Source: Methanobacterium sp.
Lineage (GTDB): Archaea > Methanobacteriota > Methanobacteria > Methanobacteriales > Methanobacteriaceae
NCBI GenBank assembly: GCA_021372715.1
Contig: JAJFTX010000013.1
Coordinates: 1 to 46,183 of the forward strand
Length of the DNA: 46,183 bases
Reading direction: 5' to 3'
The notes below the pieces were generated by a model that was not told the DNA's origin, searched no databases, and saw nothing but the letters and a program-made list of their open reading frames with translations. The stretch's first letter is position 1; each line of letters opens with the position of its first letter. This document shows, in pieces, positions 8,649 through 17,281 of the stretch. The translations under genes and the position numbers were made by a program.

Positions 8649-9410
8649 TTAATTTATATTCTCCAAGTAAAGAAGACTATCCTTAACAGCAGCGGGTTCT
8701 TCCACTTCCACCACTAAAATACCATCATATTTAATTTCTTTAAGTCCATTAAAGAGGGATTTAAAATCAATACCTCTTCCATCATCTATTTTACCCAGTG
8801 CCTGATGGCTGTCATAAGAACCGTCATTATCAGATAGATGGATATGTTTTATACGTGAGTATTTGATCATATCCTCCACAGAAAAACGGTTATTATGGGC
8901 ATGACCTACATCTAGAGTTATATAGGCATCTAAATCTAATATCAAACTTTCTAATTCATCTAAATCTTTAAAAAGCAGACCTTCAATATCAGGCATATTC
9001 TCTACACACATCAAAACCCCCACTTCCTGTGAATAGGCTGCACATTCCTTAAGTGATTCCCGGTTATATCTGAATATTTTTTCGGTTAACTTACGCCCTA
9101 AAATAGGCATTTGACCAGGATGAACAACCACTATATCAGAACCTAACTGGGAAGCAAGATCCATTGATTTTTTAACCTCACAGACCGATGAATCTCTGAT
9201 GGTTTTATTGTGTGATGCTAGATTCACATCTGAAAGTGGAGCGTGAATACTGAAGTTTATTTCATAGGAATTGATCAAATCTAAATCAAAAGAATGGTGT
9301 GGATACTCATTAATTATCTCACAATTTCCCACATTCAATTCTGTTAAATAATTTAGTATATCTTCCAGGGGCTGTGGGTAGAATGGAAGGGTGGAAACAC
9401 TGATTTTCAT
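8649..9410 (-). CDS. Sugar phosphate isomerase/epimerase-like TIM-barrel protein
   Basis: A 253-residue protein of the AP endonuclease family 2 / xylose isomerase-like TIM-barrel superfamily. Visible motifs are INFSIHAPLSDVNLAS, DIVVVHPGQMP, VLMCVENMP and YITLDVGHAH, followed by KHIHLSDNDG. These place His, Glu, Asp and His at the strand ends, as expected for divalent metal ligands. The actual substrate cannot be told from sequence. Endonuclease IV is less likely because the usual DNA-binding loops are not evident. It stands between npdG and the PIN-ATPase gene, separated from both. Confidence 0.8.
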   Translation of the reverse strand: MKISVSTLPFYPQPLEDILNYLTELNVGNCEIINEYPHHSFDLDLINSYEINFSIHAPLSDVNLASHNKTIRDSSVCEVKKSMDLASQLGSDIVVVHPGQMPILGRKLTEKIFRYNRESLKECAAYSQEVGVLMCVENMPDIEGLLFKDLDELESLILDLDAYITLDVGHAHNNRFSVEDMIKYSRIKHIHLSDNDGSYDSHQALGKIDDGRGIDFKSLFNGLKEIKYDGILVVEVEEPAAVKDSLLYLENIN

Positions 9411-9480
9411 TATGGAACGTCCTGATGCTATAGTTTATAGAAAATATATCCTTATTAAATATTTCACAACAATTATAAAA

Positions 9481-11304
9481 TCATTCCTTTCTTAAACGAG
9501 CAAGTATGGGTATGTTCTTTTTTAAAGCAGCTAAAATAATATTGGCCAATTCAATATCTTTTTTTATCTTGATATTTCCTTTTTTACCAACAGTTGCTGT
9601 GAAGAGATAATCTCCATCTACTAAAATATCGAATGGTGTTCCAACTACATTTTTATGGAAATTAAGCACCACATAGTTACCGGAAAGTTCAACATTTACC
9701 TGGGTGAATTCATCTACCTTTCGAGATTGAATCGGTTCCACACCGATACTTATACCCAGTTTTTTTTCCACTTCATCTATGGTTTTACCTTTTTTACCAA
9801 TAATTTTAGGGATGTTTTTTTCATCTATCCAGACAGTGGCTCGTTTATCTGATTTCATGTCCACTTCTACTGTTGCTCTTGGTATTCTTCCCTTTATTTC
9901 CTGGGCTATTTCTTTTTCTGCAATTTTCTGGATGGGTGTTTTCTCGAATTTTTCCTTACCTACTTCCATAACTATGGTCTGTTCTCCATAGGTGTATATT
10001 TCATGCACCAGTGCACCGCTTTCAAAGTCTTTGATTTCTATTACTGGTCGGGATAAATCCGCTTCCAGCATACCTGTAGGTACTTTCACTGTTAATGAAA
10101 CATCATAGATGGCTGCAACTTCCCCATCGTTGATGAATATGGTGGTGTCTATTATAGAAGGGATCATACCCAGTTCCACACGGCCGATGATTCTTTGAAT
10201 GGCATCTATGGGTCTTGTGGCGTGTACCACTCCGATCATACCCACTCCCGCCAATCTCATGTCTGCAAAAATTCTAAAATCCTTAGTTTTTCTTAATTCA
10301 TCATATATGGTATAATCTGGACGTACCAGAAGTAAAATATCTGCAGTTTTGGCCATATCTTTCTCAAGTGGAGCATATTGGGTTATTTCATCTCCCACCT
10401 GTAAATCTCGAGGTGATTCCATGGTTTTAACAATAGCTCCCAAATCTTTACTATAGAAATCAGCAGCTGCCTGGGCGAAAGTTGTTTTACCTGCTCCAGG
10501 GGGACCTGCAATCAATATGCCTTTTGCTGTATCTCTTAATCGTTCTAAAAGTTTATTGGGTAGTTTATAATCCTTAAGAGATACTCTGGTCACTGGTCTA
10601 ACCACAGTTATTTCAACTCCATCAGAAAATGGTGGTTTGGCAATGGATATACGATATTCTCTGAATTGAATCACTGTGGCTCCATCCATCTCTATTTCTA
10701 CAAAACTTTTAAAATCGCTTTTAGCTCTTTCAACGATTTCTCGAGCCATTTTATCTATTTCAATTCTTTTTAGTGGTTTTGAGTCTATTTTAACCAGTTT
10801 TATATTTCCTGGTTTGCCTTTTTTTGCCAGGGGTACCACATTTTCCTTAAGGTGTATGGACATGGTGTCCTCTTGAAAATACTTTCCTATTTCCAAATCC
10901 CGGTATCCGATCATTTCCTGTCTAAGATAGATGGCTTCCAATCCCTGGGCTTCGGCAACCTCTTTCTGTACTTTATCACTGGTTATCAGTACGGCGTCAT
11001 GATCTCCGGCGGTGTCCCTGATCATAGCATCTATTTCCCCTCCCCGGGCCAAAGATATCTCTTCTAGTGTGGGTCTTCTGCCCACATACATCAAACTGAT
11101 CTTACCATCTACATAGAGTTTTTGCAGATTCTTAAGCTCTTCTAAACCATTAAAACCGGTTTCTCTGCCTTTATTGGCTTGATTTTCTAATTCAGATATG
11201 ACTGCTTCCGGTATTATCACTTCACATCCGCTAAATTCCTTATCCTGTACGATCTTGGTTATTCTTCCATCAACAATCACACTGGTATCGGGAACGATTT
11301 TCAT
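9481..11304 (-). CDS. PIN domain - PilT/VirB11-like ATPase - KH domain protein
   Basis: A 607-residue three-part protein. Residues 1-130 form a PIN nuclease-like domain (VPDTSVIVDGRI, with later acidic residues in GGEIDAMIRD and DHDAVLITSD). The centre is a secretion-type ATPase with Walker A GPPGAGKTTFAQ. Near the C-terminus is a KH-type RNA-binding segment, PKIIGKKGKTIDEVEKKLGI. Family members occur widely in archaea and are thought to act on RNA, but the role is not settled. The ATG at 11304 is chosen because AGGAGA precedes it and PIN domains begin at that point. It lies one base after the hisI stop, so the two are translationally linked. Confidence 0.92.
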   Translation of the reverse strand: MKIVPDTSVIVDGRITKIVQDKEFSGCEVIIPEAVISELENQANKGRETGFNGLEELKNLQKLYVDGKISLMYVGRRPTLEEISLARGGEIDAMIRDTAGDHDAVLITSDKVQKEVAEAQGLEAIYLRQEMIGYRDLEIGKYFQEDTMSIHLKENVVPLAKKGKPGNIKLVKIDSKPLKRIEIDKMAREIVERAKSDFKSFVEIEMDGATVIQFREYRISIAKPPFSDGVEITVVRPVTRVSLKDYKLPNKLLERLRDTAKGILIAGPPGAGKTTFAQAAADFYSKDLGAIVKTMESPRDLQVGDEITQYAPLEKDMAKTADILLLVRPDYTIYDELRKTKDFRIFADMRLAGVGMIGVVHATRPIDAIQRIIGRVELGMIPSIIDTTIFINDGEVAAIYDVSLTVKVPTGMLEADLSRPVIEIKDFESGALVHEIYTYGEQTIVMEVGKEKFEKTPIQKIAEKEIAQEIKGRIPRATVEVDMKSDKRATVWIDEKNIPKIIGKKGKTIDEVEKKLGISIGVEPIQSRKVDEFTQVNVELSGNYVVLNFHKNVVGTPFDILVDGDYLFTATVGKKGNIKIKKDIELANIILAALKKNIPILARLRKE

Positions 11305-11305
11305 T

Positions 11306-11704
11306 TCATTTCTCCTGGTATACATTTTCCGGCTGGAAAACTTTTTCCTTGATATATTTCAATTCTCCATTCTCTGGGTTTATCTCCCGGTAAAAACAGG
11401 AGAAATAGCCTTTATGACATGCAGCGCCTTTTTGTTTAATTTTTAAAATCACAGCATCTTCGTCACAATCGGTTAATATTTCCTGCACCTTTTGCAAGTG
11501 CCCGGAGCTTTCGCCTTTTAGCCATAATTTATTACGAGAGGTGCTCCAATAATGTGCATTACCTGTATCTAAGGTCTTTTTTAAAGCTTCTTGATTCATA
11601 TATGCCACCATTAGCACTTCAGATGTTTTATAATCCTGTGCTACAGCTATAATCAAATTTTCCCCGTTTATGTGGAGTCTGAAATTTAATGATGGAAAAT
11701 TCAT
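11306..11704 (-). CDS. hisI: Phosphoribosyl-AMP cyclohydrolase
   Basis: Third step of histidine synthesis, opening the purine ring of phosphoribosyl-AMP. The 132-residue stand-alone form is typical of archaea (no fused HisE). It shows the segment HYWSTSRNKLWLKGESSGH and the metal-binding stretch TDCDEDAVILKIKQKGAACH followed by SCFYR, with the conserved aspartates and cysteines. It sits between hisS upstream and the PIN-ATPase gene, whose ATG follows its stop by one base. Confidence 0.96.
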   Translation of the reverse strand: MNFPSLNFRLHINGENLIIAVAQDYKTSEVLMVAYMNQEALKKTLDTGNAHYWSTSRNKLWLKGESSGHLQKVQEILTDCDEDAVILKIKQKGAACHKGYFSCFYREINPENGELKYIKEKVFQPENVYQEK

Positions 11705-11762
11705 TTTATCTATAATTCCTTGTTTATATTATTGATTTTTTTTGTTATAATTTTTTAATATT

Positions 11763-13064
11763 TTATTTAAAGTAGGAGAGTAGCTGAGAGAGATATAAAA
11801 GTTCCTGTTTACCTGATTTCATATTCTTTATAGTTATTTTATTTTCCTTTAAATCTCTTTCACCAACCATGATCACGTGTTCTGCCCCTAAGCTATCGGC
11901 TTGGGAGAGTATCTTCTTCAGTTTTTTACCCATAAGATCCACATCAGTTTTAATACCGTGTCTTCTTAATTTCTGGGCGATTTCAACGGCTTTTAATTTT
12001 TCATCCTTTGATATGGGTGCTACAACAACATCTACAGTTTTAGGCAGGGTTTTTCCTGCACCACATAATCTGACACATTCCATCAACCGATCAAATCCGA
12101 AAGCAAACCCGGTGGATTCAACTTCTCCGCCGCCGAATAATTCGATTAAATTGTAGGTTCCACCACCGCTTATCTGTTTCTGGGCTCCTAAATCATGTAC
12201 ATAAATCTCAAACACAACACCCGAGTAATAATCTAAACCACGGGCAATACCCAGATTCACGATGTATTTATTAAAACCAAAGGCTTCTAAAATATCTAAC
12301 AATTTTTCAAGCTCTTTTACAGCTTTAAACGAGTTTTCATTTTCTGCAACTAATTTTGAGGTTTCTTCAATTATTTCTCGATGGCCTTGCATGTTTATTA
12401 AAGTCAGAAGAATTTCACTAGTTTTAGGAGGGATATCAAACGTATTTAAGGTGCTTTTTAATTCATCTATTTCTCCTTTGTCTATAATAGCCATGATTTG
12501 ATCCTGTTTTTCTTTGGCAACATTTGCTCCATCGAGTATTCCTCTGATTATACCTAAATTCCCTATGTGGATTTCGAAATTTTCCAATCCCAATTCTTCC
12601 AGACAATGGGCAGACATGGCTATGATCTCTGCTTCACAATCAGGTGATTTACCTCCGATTAATTCACATCCCATCTGCCAGAACTGTCTCCATCGTCCTT
12701 TCTGAGGCCTTTCGTAGCGGAAACAACTGCCAAAATAGTACATTTTTAAGGGTTTTGATTTTTTTTGTAGTTCATTGATGTATAATCTGGCTACGGGGGC
12801 GGTTAACTCTGGTCTTAGGGCTAAATCTCTTCCTCCTTTGTCCTGGAAGTGGTATATCTGTCCGGTAATACCTTCTCCTGATTTCATGGTGAAGAGGTTT
12901 AGATCTTCAAATAGTGGTGTTTTAATTTCCTGATAACCATATGTTTCAAATACTTTTCTTAAAATATCTTCAACCTGTTTTCTCTCCTTCATTTCATCGA
13001 AGAGAAAGTCTCTTGTTCCTCTAGGCCTTTGAGGCATTTGATTCAATTTAGTAGGACCTTTCAT
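11763..13064 (-). CDS. hisS: Histidine--tRNA ligase
   Basis: Class II synthetase for tRNA-His. The 433-residue product shows motif 1 (TPLFEDLNLF region), motif 2 (FRYERPQKGRWRQFWQMGCE), the histidine-specific motif ARGLDYYSGVVFE, and motif 3 (GFAFGFDRLME). An anticodon-binding domain follows (VVVAPISKDEKLKAVEIAQKL). GGTGATATTATT precedes the ATG. It probably leads a transcript into hisI and the PIN-ATPase gene. A TATA element and a palindrome lie upstream. Confidence 0.97.
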   Translation of the reverse strand: MKGPTKLNQMPQRPRGTRDFLFDEMKERKQVEDILRKVFETYGYQEIKTPLFEDLNLFTMKSGEGITGQIYHFQDKGGRDLALRPELTAPVARLYINELQKKSKPLKMYYFGSCFRYERPQKGRWRQFWQMGCELIGGKSPDCEAEIIAMSAHCLEELGLENFEIHIGNLGIIRGILDGANVAKEKQDQIMAIIDKGEIDELKSTLNTFDIPPKTSEILLTLINMQGHREIIEETSKLVAENENSFKAVKELEKLLDILEAFGFNKYIVNLGIARGLDYYSGVVFEIYVHDLGAQKQISGGGTYNLIELFGGGEVESTGFAFGFDRLMECVRLCGAGKTLPKTVDVVVAPISKDEKLKAVEIAQKLRRHGIKTDVDLMGKKLKKILSQADSLGAEHVIMVGERDLKENKITIKNMKSGKQELLYLSQLLSYFK

Positions 13065-13382
13065 AATAATATCACCATTTATGCATATTGGATATGATGC
13101 TTTTTAATATGTTTCTAATCTTTAACTATCTAAAAATCTGGAAAGGAAGCACTATACAGGTTTTTACTCATTTTATAAACTCTCATCTTTATAACATAAA
13201 AATTTCTCTACCGAGAAAACGTTTTGCTCTCTCTTCCTCTCCTCACTGTTCCATTTTATCTATCAATGGTATTATAATTTATTTATTTATAATTCGAAAA
13301 ACACTTAAATTAATTTTTATGAATAACATTTAAATTCGTAATACTTATATGATATAACATACTAACAATATTTGTGATTACT
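13065..13382. other. hisS upstream region with promoter and palindrome
   Basis: The minus strand has GTTTATAAAATG at 13169-13180, a good TATA element that would give a leader of about 85 bases before hisS. About 35 bases further upstream is the palindrome AAAACGTTTT (13216-13225), flanked by GAG and CTC. On the plus strand a TATA-like ACTTATATGATAT (13343-13355) lies ahead of the small CxxC gene at 13383. No other gene was seen. Confidence 0.5.
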
Positions 13383-13532
13383 ATGAGTACCTACAAAGCA
13401 ATGTTAGTTGTTGTAAAATGCGCAGAATGTGGACATGAAAACGTAGAACTAATTAAATTAGTTATAAGTGAAGAAGACTGGTTAAAAACACAGGAAAAAT
13501 GTGGGGAGATGATTAAGGAGAGAATTTGGTAG
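13383..13532 (+). CDS. Small CxxC-motif protein, function unknown
   Basis: A 49-residue reading frame, MSTYKAMLVVVKCAECGHEN at its start, containing CAECGHEN (a single zinc-knuckle half) and a further Cys at 40. The ATG has GTGAT four bases upstream, the same type of binding site as many genes here, and a TATA-like box about 35 bases upstream. Codon use looks like real coding. One CxxC plus a lone cysteine suggests that metal binding would need dimerisation or a partner. It lies alone at the left edge of the accessory region. No family was recognised. Confidence 0.6.
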   Translation: MSTYKAMLVVVKCAECGHENVELIKLVISEEDWLKTQEKCGEMIKERIW

Positions 13533-13935
13533 TCTATTTATCTTTATTTGCTTCAATGAAGGCATTCATACTCCATTTATGGCTTTCTACATAAATAATC
13601 TGCATAGGCAATTCCTTTTATTGTTCCATAAATGCACTTTTAATAGGCTCCTAATTCACCTGATCCTATCAATTATTTCATGACATCAATTCTACATCCA
13701 TATTTATCTTCATTTTACTCTTATCACCGAAATATTAAAGTTAATAAATGTCTAACTGTCTGGAATGGTTGCTTAGTAAGTATGGTAAATGAAAAGTTTG
13801 GTATAGGGTAAACAAGGCATATATAACATTCTGGTATTTTAATTTGAAAAGATGTCTTGTTTGTGGAGCTGGATGGAGATGGTTACTGAATGGATTAGAA
13901 AGGAGAAAATTATTAAATAATCCAATTTATTAATT
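13533..13935. other. Gene-poor stretch at the edge of the accessory region
   Basis: About 400 bases with no gene I can support. A 29-codon plus-strand frame near 13843 encodes CLVCG but lacks a convincing start or binding site. The segment 13798-13821 resembles 16732-16755 (21 of 24 bases), which may be chance. Confidence 0.4.
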
Positions 13936-15114
13936 TTAACTCTGCGGTTCCCATTCTCCATTATCATTGTAATTAGGTGATTTTTCAATACCACAAGCAT
14001 TCCAAACGGTATCGAATACAGGTTTCAGTAAATCTTCTATTTTATCTTCAAATTCATCAATTAATATTCCTTGAAGTTCCAAGACATCTCTATCAATAAT
14101 AATATCATTGCTCAAAGAACTTCTTATAGAATGTGATGGAAGAGTATAACCTTTCACATCAATTAAGGTAATAAAAATTGAGATAGGCATATCAACCCCT
14201 AGATTTTCCATAGCTTTAAAATATTGATAGATATATTGTATGATACTGCTTTCCCCATAGACTTCATATAAATTATTACTTTCAGTATCGTGGGCACCTA
14301 TTGCTACTTCAAGAATACCATTTCTAAATATTTGTACATATGAATTAGATTCATCTTTCTTAGGACCACAATAAGTTATAAATCCATCAAAATTATGATG
14401 ATGGTTCCAACCATTACAATGCATGGGTGCTAAGTTTTTTTGTATATCCCAACCAATATTCGGTAAATCATAATTCATTTCCGAACTAAAAGCATTAATT
14501 GGTATCAAATTAATTAAAAGTTTAGCACCATCTTTTAAAAATGCAGGACTATTTCCTGATGATATCTCTGCAATTCTATTTCTTCTAAAATTCTTAATCC
14601 TATCATTTAAAGTCTCAGATAAGGTAAAGGCGGTTCTTAATTCTGACACATCCATAGGAAATTTTCCACTAGATGTCCTTGAATAAAATTTATCATGTCC
14701 TTTAAAAACCACTCTATGGGGACTTATCCAACTCTTCCCTATTTTAAAAACTAAAGCATAACCATATGTCGAATTAATAAGTTTAACTGCCTTAATATTA
14801 ATCGTAGGTATTCTAGGTTCAAAACCATGCTTAATGATATTTTCAAGTCTATTTATCTCTTCATCAGGATTAGTAATGTTGAGACCTATTAATTCTTTTG
14901 GAATTCCTTTATAACTATCCTCCGAAATACCATAAATTAAAAAACCACCTAATGCATTTGAAAAAGATGAAACATCAGCTAAAAATTCCTTTTTCTCATA
15001 ATCAGAATTTCCAGGTAAAATTTCTTTATATTCAACTCGCTTACCCTCGGATATTTCATCATCTATCAAATCTTGTAAATCTGTCTCATCTATTTGATCT
15101 AAATCTTTTAACAT
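13936..15114 (-). CDS. AlbA_2 (Schlafen-like) domain protein, possible defence gene
   Basis: A 392-residue protein. Residues about 15-150 form an AlbA_2/Schlafen-type domain: GKRVEYKEILP, then EFLADVSSFSNALGGFLIYGISED, and the strand EPRIPTINIKAVKL. The second half (about 195-392) is unfamiliar, with NGWNHHHNFDGFITYCG and a tryptophan near the end, and no recognisable winged-helix tail. AlbA_2 proteins are frequent in defence islands and some are transcription regulators; the activity here is unknown. The ATG at 15114 is used, since the only upstream extension is a TTG directly before it. An HsdR remnant lies 31 bases upstream on the same strand. Confidence 0.75.
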   Translation of the reverse strand: MLKDLDQIDETDLQDLIDDEISEGKRVEYKEILPGNSDYEKKEFLADVSSFSNALGGFLIYGISEDSYKGIPKELIGLNITNPDEEINRLENIIKHGFEPRIPTINIKAVKLINSTYGYALVFKIGKSWISPHRVVFKGHDKFYSRTSSGKFPMDVSELRTAFTLSETLNDRIKNFRRNRIAEISSGNSPAFLKDGAKLLINLIPINAFSSEMNYDLPNIGWDIQKNLAPMHCNGWNHHHNFDGFITYCGPKKDESNSYVQIFRNGILEVAIGAHDTESNNLYEVYGESSIIQYIYQYFKAMENLGVDMPISIFITLIDVKGYTLPSHSIRSSLSNDIIIDRDVLELQGILIDEFEDKIEDLLKPVFDTVWNACGIEKSPNYNDNGEWEPQS

Positions 15115-15144
15115 CAAAACACTACCATCATATTTTAAATTATT

Positions 15145-15400
15145 TCAAACTTTAGCCCATTCATCGCGAACACGGTTAGTCTGTTCAAGTACAGTCATAA
15201 CAGCTAATTTCTGTTTATCTGGTGGATAACCATACATTTTTAAGTATTCTCTTGACTGATACCCTCATCTTTGCCTGGACACTTTCTCTCAAGGTCCAAT
15301 CAATGGTTATATTTGTTCTTAGTAGCCTTCACTAGCTCCATTGCTATCTTTCTTAGTACATCATCACCTAAAACCTGCACTGCTATATCATTTACACCCA
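15145..15400 (-). pseudogene. Remnant of type I restriction enzyme HsdR, C-terminal end
   Basis: Translating the minus strand in all three frames gives consecutive pieces of an HsdR C-terminus: DVLRKIAMELVKATKNKYNH in one frame, IDWTLRESVQAKMRVSVKRI in the next, then KMYGYPPDKQKLAVMTVLEQ and NRVRDEWAKV ending at a normal stop. At least two frameshifts are needed, near 15292 and 15233. The rest of hsdR and the hsdM/hsdS partners are absent. It is a decayed leftover of a restriction system next to an AlbA_2 gene. Confidence 0.85.
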
Positions 15401-15407
15401 ATTAAAT

Positions 15408-16073
15408 TCAGTTTAATATTTTCATTTTAGAAAGTATTAATTCTTTTAGTTCTCTGAAGTCTTCTTCCCATTCTTTATCAAAATATATTTTAGTAATTGG
15501 TTTACTACCGTACATTCCACCATACATTCCTAAGTTTGCACCACCAGAACCATAGGTAACTAAACTACCGCCTCTGTGGATTAGTTCATGACCTCTAATA
15601 CGGAATTTAATATAACCTGCCTTATTTAAAAGTCCTCTATTTGCTGGTTTTAAATCAACCGAAACAATATCTTTAAACAAATAATCATTTTTTTTAGTTA
15701 ATTTAGTATAATCTCGTAATCTTATATGGTTATCATACACTTCTAATCTGCCTTTAGTTCCAACAGCTCCTTTAATAAATCCATATTCTGCTTGTTTCTT
15801 TTTAAGTGTCTTTAATCCTTTTTTTCTCTTCTTTTTATTAGCTCGAATATTATCTAAGTTATCTACTATGGTTGAACCACATTCAGGGCATTTAGAATTT
15901 ATTTTTAGTTTATCTATGTTTGTGCAATTCATATTAGGACATATACCAGCATCGTCTTTAATTGCTGGTGGGGTAACTTTTTTAATTTCTGGGATAATTA
16001 ATTGATAACCACACTCTTGACAGAATTTAGCTGAATCTTCATTCTCACTTCCACACTCACTACAAAAAACCAA
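15408..16073 (-). CDS. Zinc-ribbon protein with a PH/GRAM-like C-terminal domain
   Basis: A 221-residue soluble protein. Residues 4-22 form a double-CxxC zinc ribbon (CSECG, then CQECG). A second Cys-rich element follows at about 45-71 (CPNMNC, then CPECG). A basic linker (KKKRKKGLKTLKKK) leads into a beta-rich domain with IRLRDYTKLTKKNDYLFKDI and KITKIYF-like strands, resembling PH/GRAM folds seen in archaeal zinc-ribbon proteins. The TTG start has AGGAGGGGTG upstream. It is last in an operon of three cysteine-knuckle proteins (16580 to 15408). Function unknown; a membrane- or protein-associated sensor is a guess. Confidence 0.75.
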   Translation of the reverse strand: MVFCSECGSENEDSAKFCQECGYQLIIPEIKKVTPPAIKDDAGICPNMNCTNIDKLKINSKCPECGSTIVDNLDNIRANKKKRKKGLKTLKKKQAEYGFIKGAVGTKGRLEVYDNHIRLRDYTKLTKKNDYLFKDIVSVDLKPANRGLLNKAGYIKFRIRGHELIHRGGSLVTYGSGGANLGMYGGMYGSKPITKIYFDKEWEEDFRELKELILSKMKILN

Positions 16074-16094
16074 AAAAACACCCCTCCTTATCTA

Positions 16095-16433
16095 TTACCA
16101 ATATTTTCTCCACCCACAATTTAGACATTCCAAATAAGATGTGTGTGTCCCACTTGCTGGAACTTCCACTACATTTTTAGATCCACAATTTGGGCAAATA
16201 ATATTATTAGGATTCCTGATGTTAGATTCATCTGGGTTTTGAGCTTTGTTTGTAGAAGAAGTTTGTGTGTTGTTTGTTTGTGTTTGTGTGCTGTTGTTGG
16301 TACTATTTATTGGTGTGTTAGTTTGATTAACCGTAGAATTGTTATGGTTTAATAAAGGTTGTAAAATATACCCAAAGCTCACCCCTAACAATCCCACAAG
16401 CAATATAATAATTATTATCGATGCTTTATCCAA
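16095..16433 (-). CDS. Membrane-anchored zinc-ribbon protein
   Basis: A 112-residue protein: one N-terminal membrane helix (ASIIIIILLVGLLGVSFGYIL), then a long Asn/Thr/Ser/Gln-rich linker of about 50 residues, then a C-terminal four-cysteine ribbon (CPNCG and CLNCG). The topology suggests a tethered zinc ribbon, probably outside the membrane on a flexible, possibly glycosylated stalk (many N-x-S/T sites). The TTG at 16433 is preferred, as GGGGG lies eight bases upstream; an earlier TTG at 16448 adds five residues. It lies 12-27 bases after the 39-aa gene and 21 before the PH-type gene, so the three form one operon. Confidence 0.7.
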   Translation of the reverse strand: MDKASIIIIILLVGLLGVSFGYILQPLLNHNNSTVNQTNTPINSTNNSTQTQTNNTQTSSTNKAQNPDESNIRNPNNIICPNCGSKNVVEVPASGTHTSYLECLNCGWRKYW

Positions 16434-16460
16434 AAATCTAACCCCCAAACTTACAATATC

Positions 16461-16580
16461 CTATGGTGTTTTTAAATCATAAATATTCCTTTTTTGGTTG
16501 TGAAATTTTATATTGTGTATATTGTTTAGCATTTGACCTGCATATACCGCACTTTCCCCGCATATAGTACAGTCTACCAT
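16461..16580 (-). CDS. 39-residue CxxC protein, first gene of the cysteine-knuckle operon
   Basis: The minus strand encodes a 39-residue product starting MVDCTICGESAVYAGQ, with a CTICG knuckle and then two His residues, ending in DLKTP. GGTGGTG sits just before the ATG and a TATA box lies about 40 bases upstream (16615-16626), so both initiation signals are present. It has one CxxC half-ribbon like the 49-aa gene at 13383. Two histidines could complete a CCHH metal site. Function unknown. It precedes two larger zinc-ribbon genes in the same direction with short gaps. Confidence 0.6.
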   Translation of the reverse strand: MVDCTICGESAVYAGQMLNNIHNIKFHNQKRNIYDLKTP

Positions 16581-17176
16581 AGCACCACCAATTAATCACT
16601 GATAGTATGTACTATTATTATAAACCTTAACTTTTTCTATTTAAGCCAAATCCTTGAAATATGGCGGGCTAGATAAATAACTCTCTAAATCTGCTTAAAA
16701 AGATGCTGATAACCTTGCATATATCATTCAATTGGTATGGGGTAAATATGGCATTTTTGATAGTTTTGAACCACTTTATTTGCGATCTATGAGATTTATA
16801 AAGATAAAAAGAATAATCAATACATTTAGCTACAAATATGTATCCTTACAGATACATAGATTAAGTGATATGGCTCAGTATATAAAGGTAGTTCATTTAG
16901 TAGTATGGAAGGTCAATAATTATTATGTTTATCTTCATTACATATATTTTAAAAATGGCTAGCTGTGATTAGGTGATAGTGTATACTGCCATCATTATTT
17001 CAACGATATTAATTTACAACTACAGTACAACACGAAATAGTTGCTGAGAAACGGAAAGTATGTGTAAATGGCTGTTTAGAACTGCTTTTTGCATTTACTT
17101 TCTTCAATATATTCTGTCGGTCTCCAGGATATGTTAATTCATAAATTATAAATATTTTCTATTAATAGTATTATAT
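16581..17176. other. Long gene-poor region with a promoter and a hairpin
   Basis: Nearly 600 bases without a convincing gene. The low end holds the promoter of the cysteine-knuckle operon. A 76-codon plus-strand frame at 16732-16962 lacks a binding site and resembles no protein. A possible hairpin at about 17054-17103 pairs GTAAATG with CATTTAC, with an outer GAAAG/CTTTC. The TATA-like sequence at 17170-17177 directly abuts the ATG at 17177. Confidence 0.45.
16615..16626 (-). promoter_or_regulatory. Promoter (TATA box) of the cysteine-knuckle operon
   Basis: The minus strand reads GGTTTATAATAATAG about 40 bases before the ATG at 16580. Transcription would start near 16595. This leaves a short leader containing GGTGGTG. 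Confidence 0.5.
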
Positions 17177-17281
17177 ATGGTTCAGGATTCGTCTGAAGTT
17201 GATGAAGATCTTAAAAATCGTGTTAAGCAAGATAAAGATCTTCAAACTCGTTTTGAACTTTAGAGTAGGGATAAAAGTCGT
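17177..17281 (+). other. 5' extension of the TMEM175-like gene, interrupted by an in-frame TAG
   Basis: From ATG 17177 a frame of 28 codons (MVQDSSEVDEDLKNRVKQDK and on to FEL) meets TAG at 17261-17263. It then continues in the same frame, SRDKSRLETFVDG, into the channel gene. The extension is hydrophilic and coding-like. Its last residues before the membrane part (KSRLETF) match the usual start of the family, so the stop probably falls inside the original gene. Confidence 0.6.

Noticed and set aside
13798..16755. Similarity of 13798-13821 to 16732-16755 as a dispersed repeat
   Set aside because: Only 21 of 24 bases match and the similarity stops on both sides; chance is likely.
16732..16962. 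76-codon plus-strand reading frame
   Set aside because: It has no ribosome binding site and a composition like random AT-rich DNA, and resembles no protein.
17054..17103. Hairpin near 17054-17103 as a tRNA or small RNA gene
   Set aside because: The stems are short and interrupted, with no tRNA arms or conserved loop bases.
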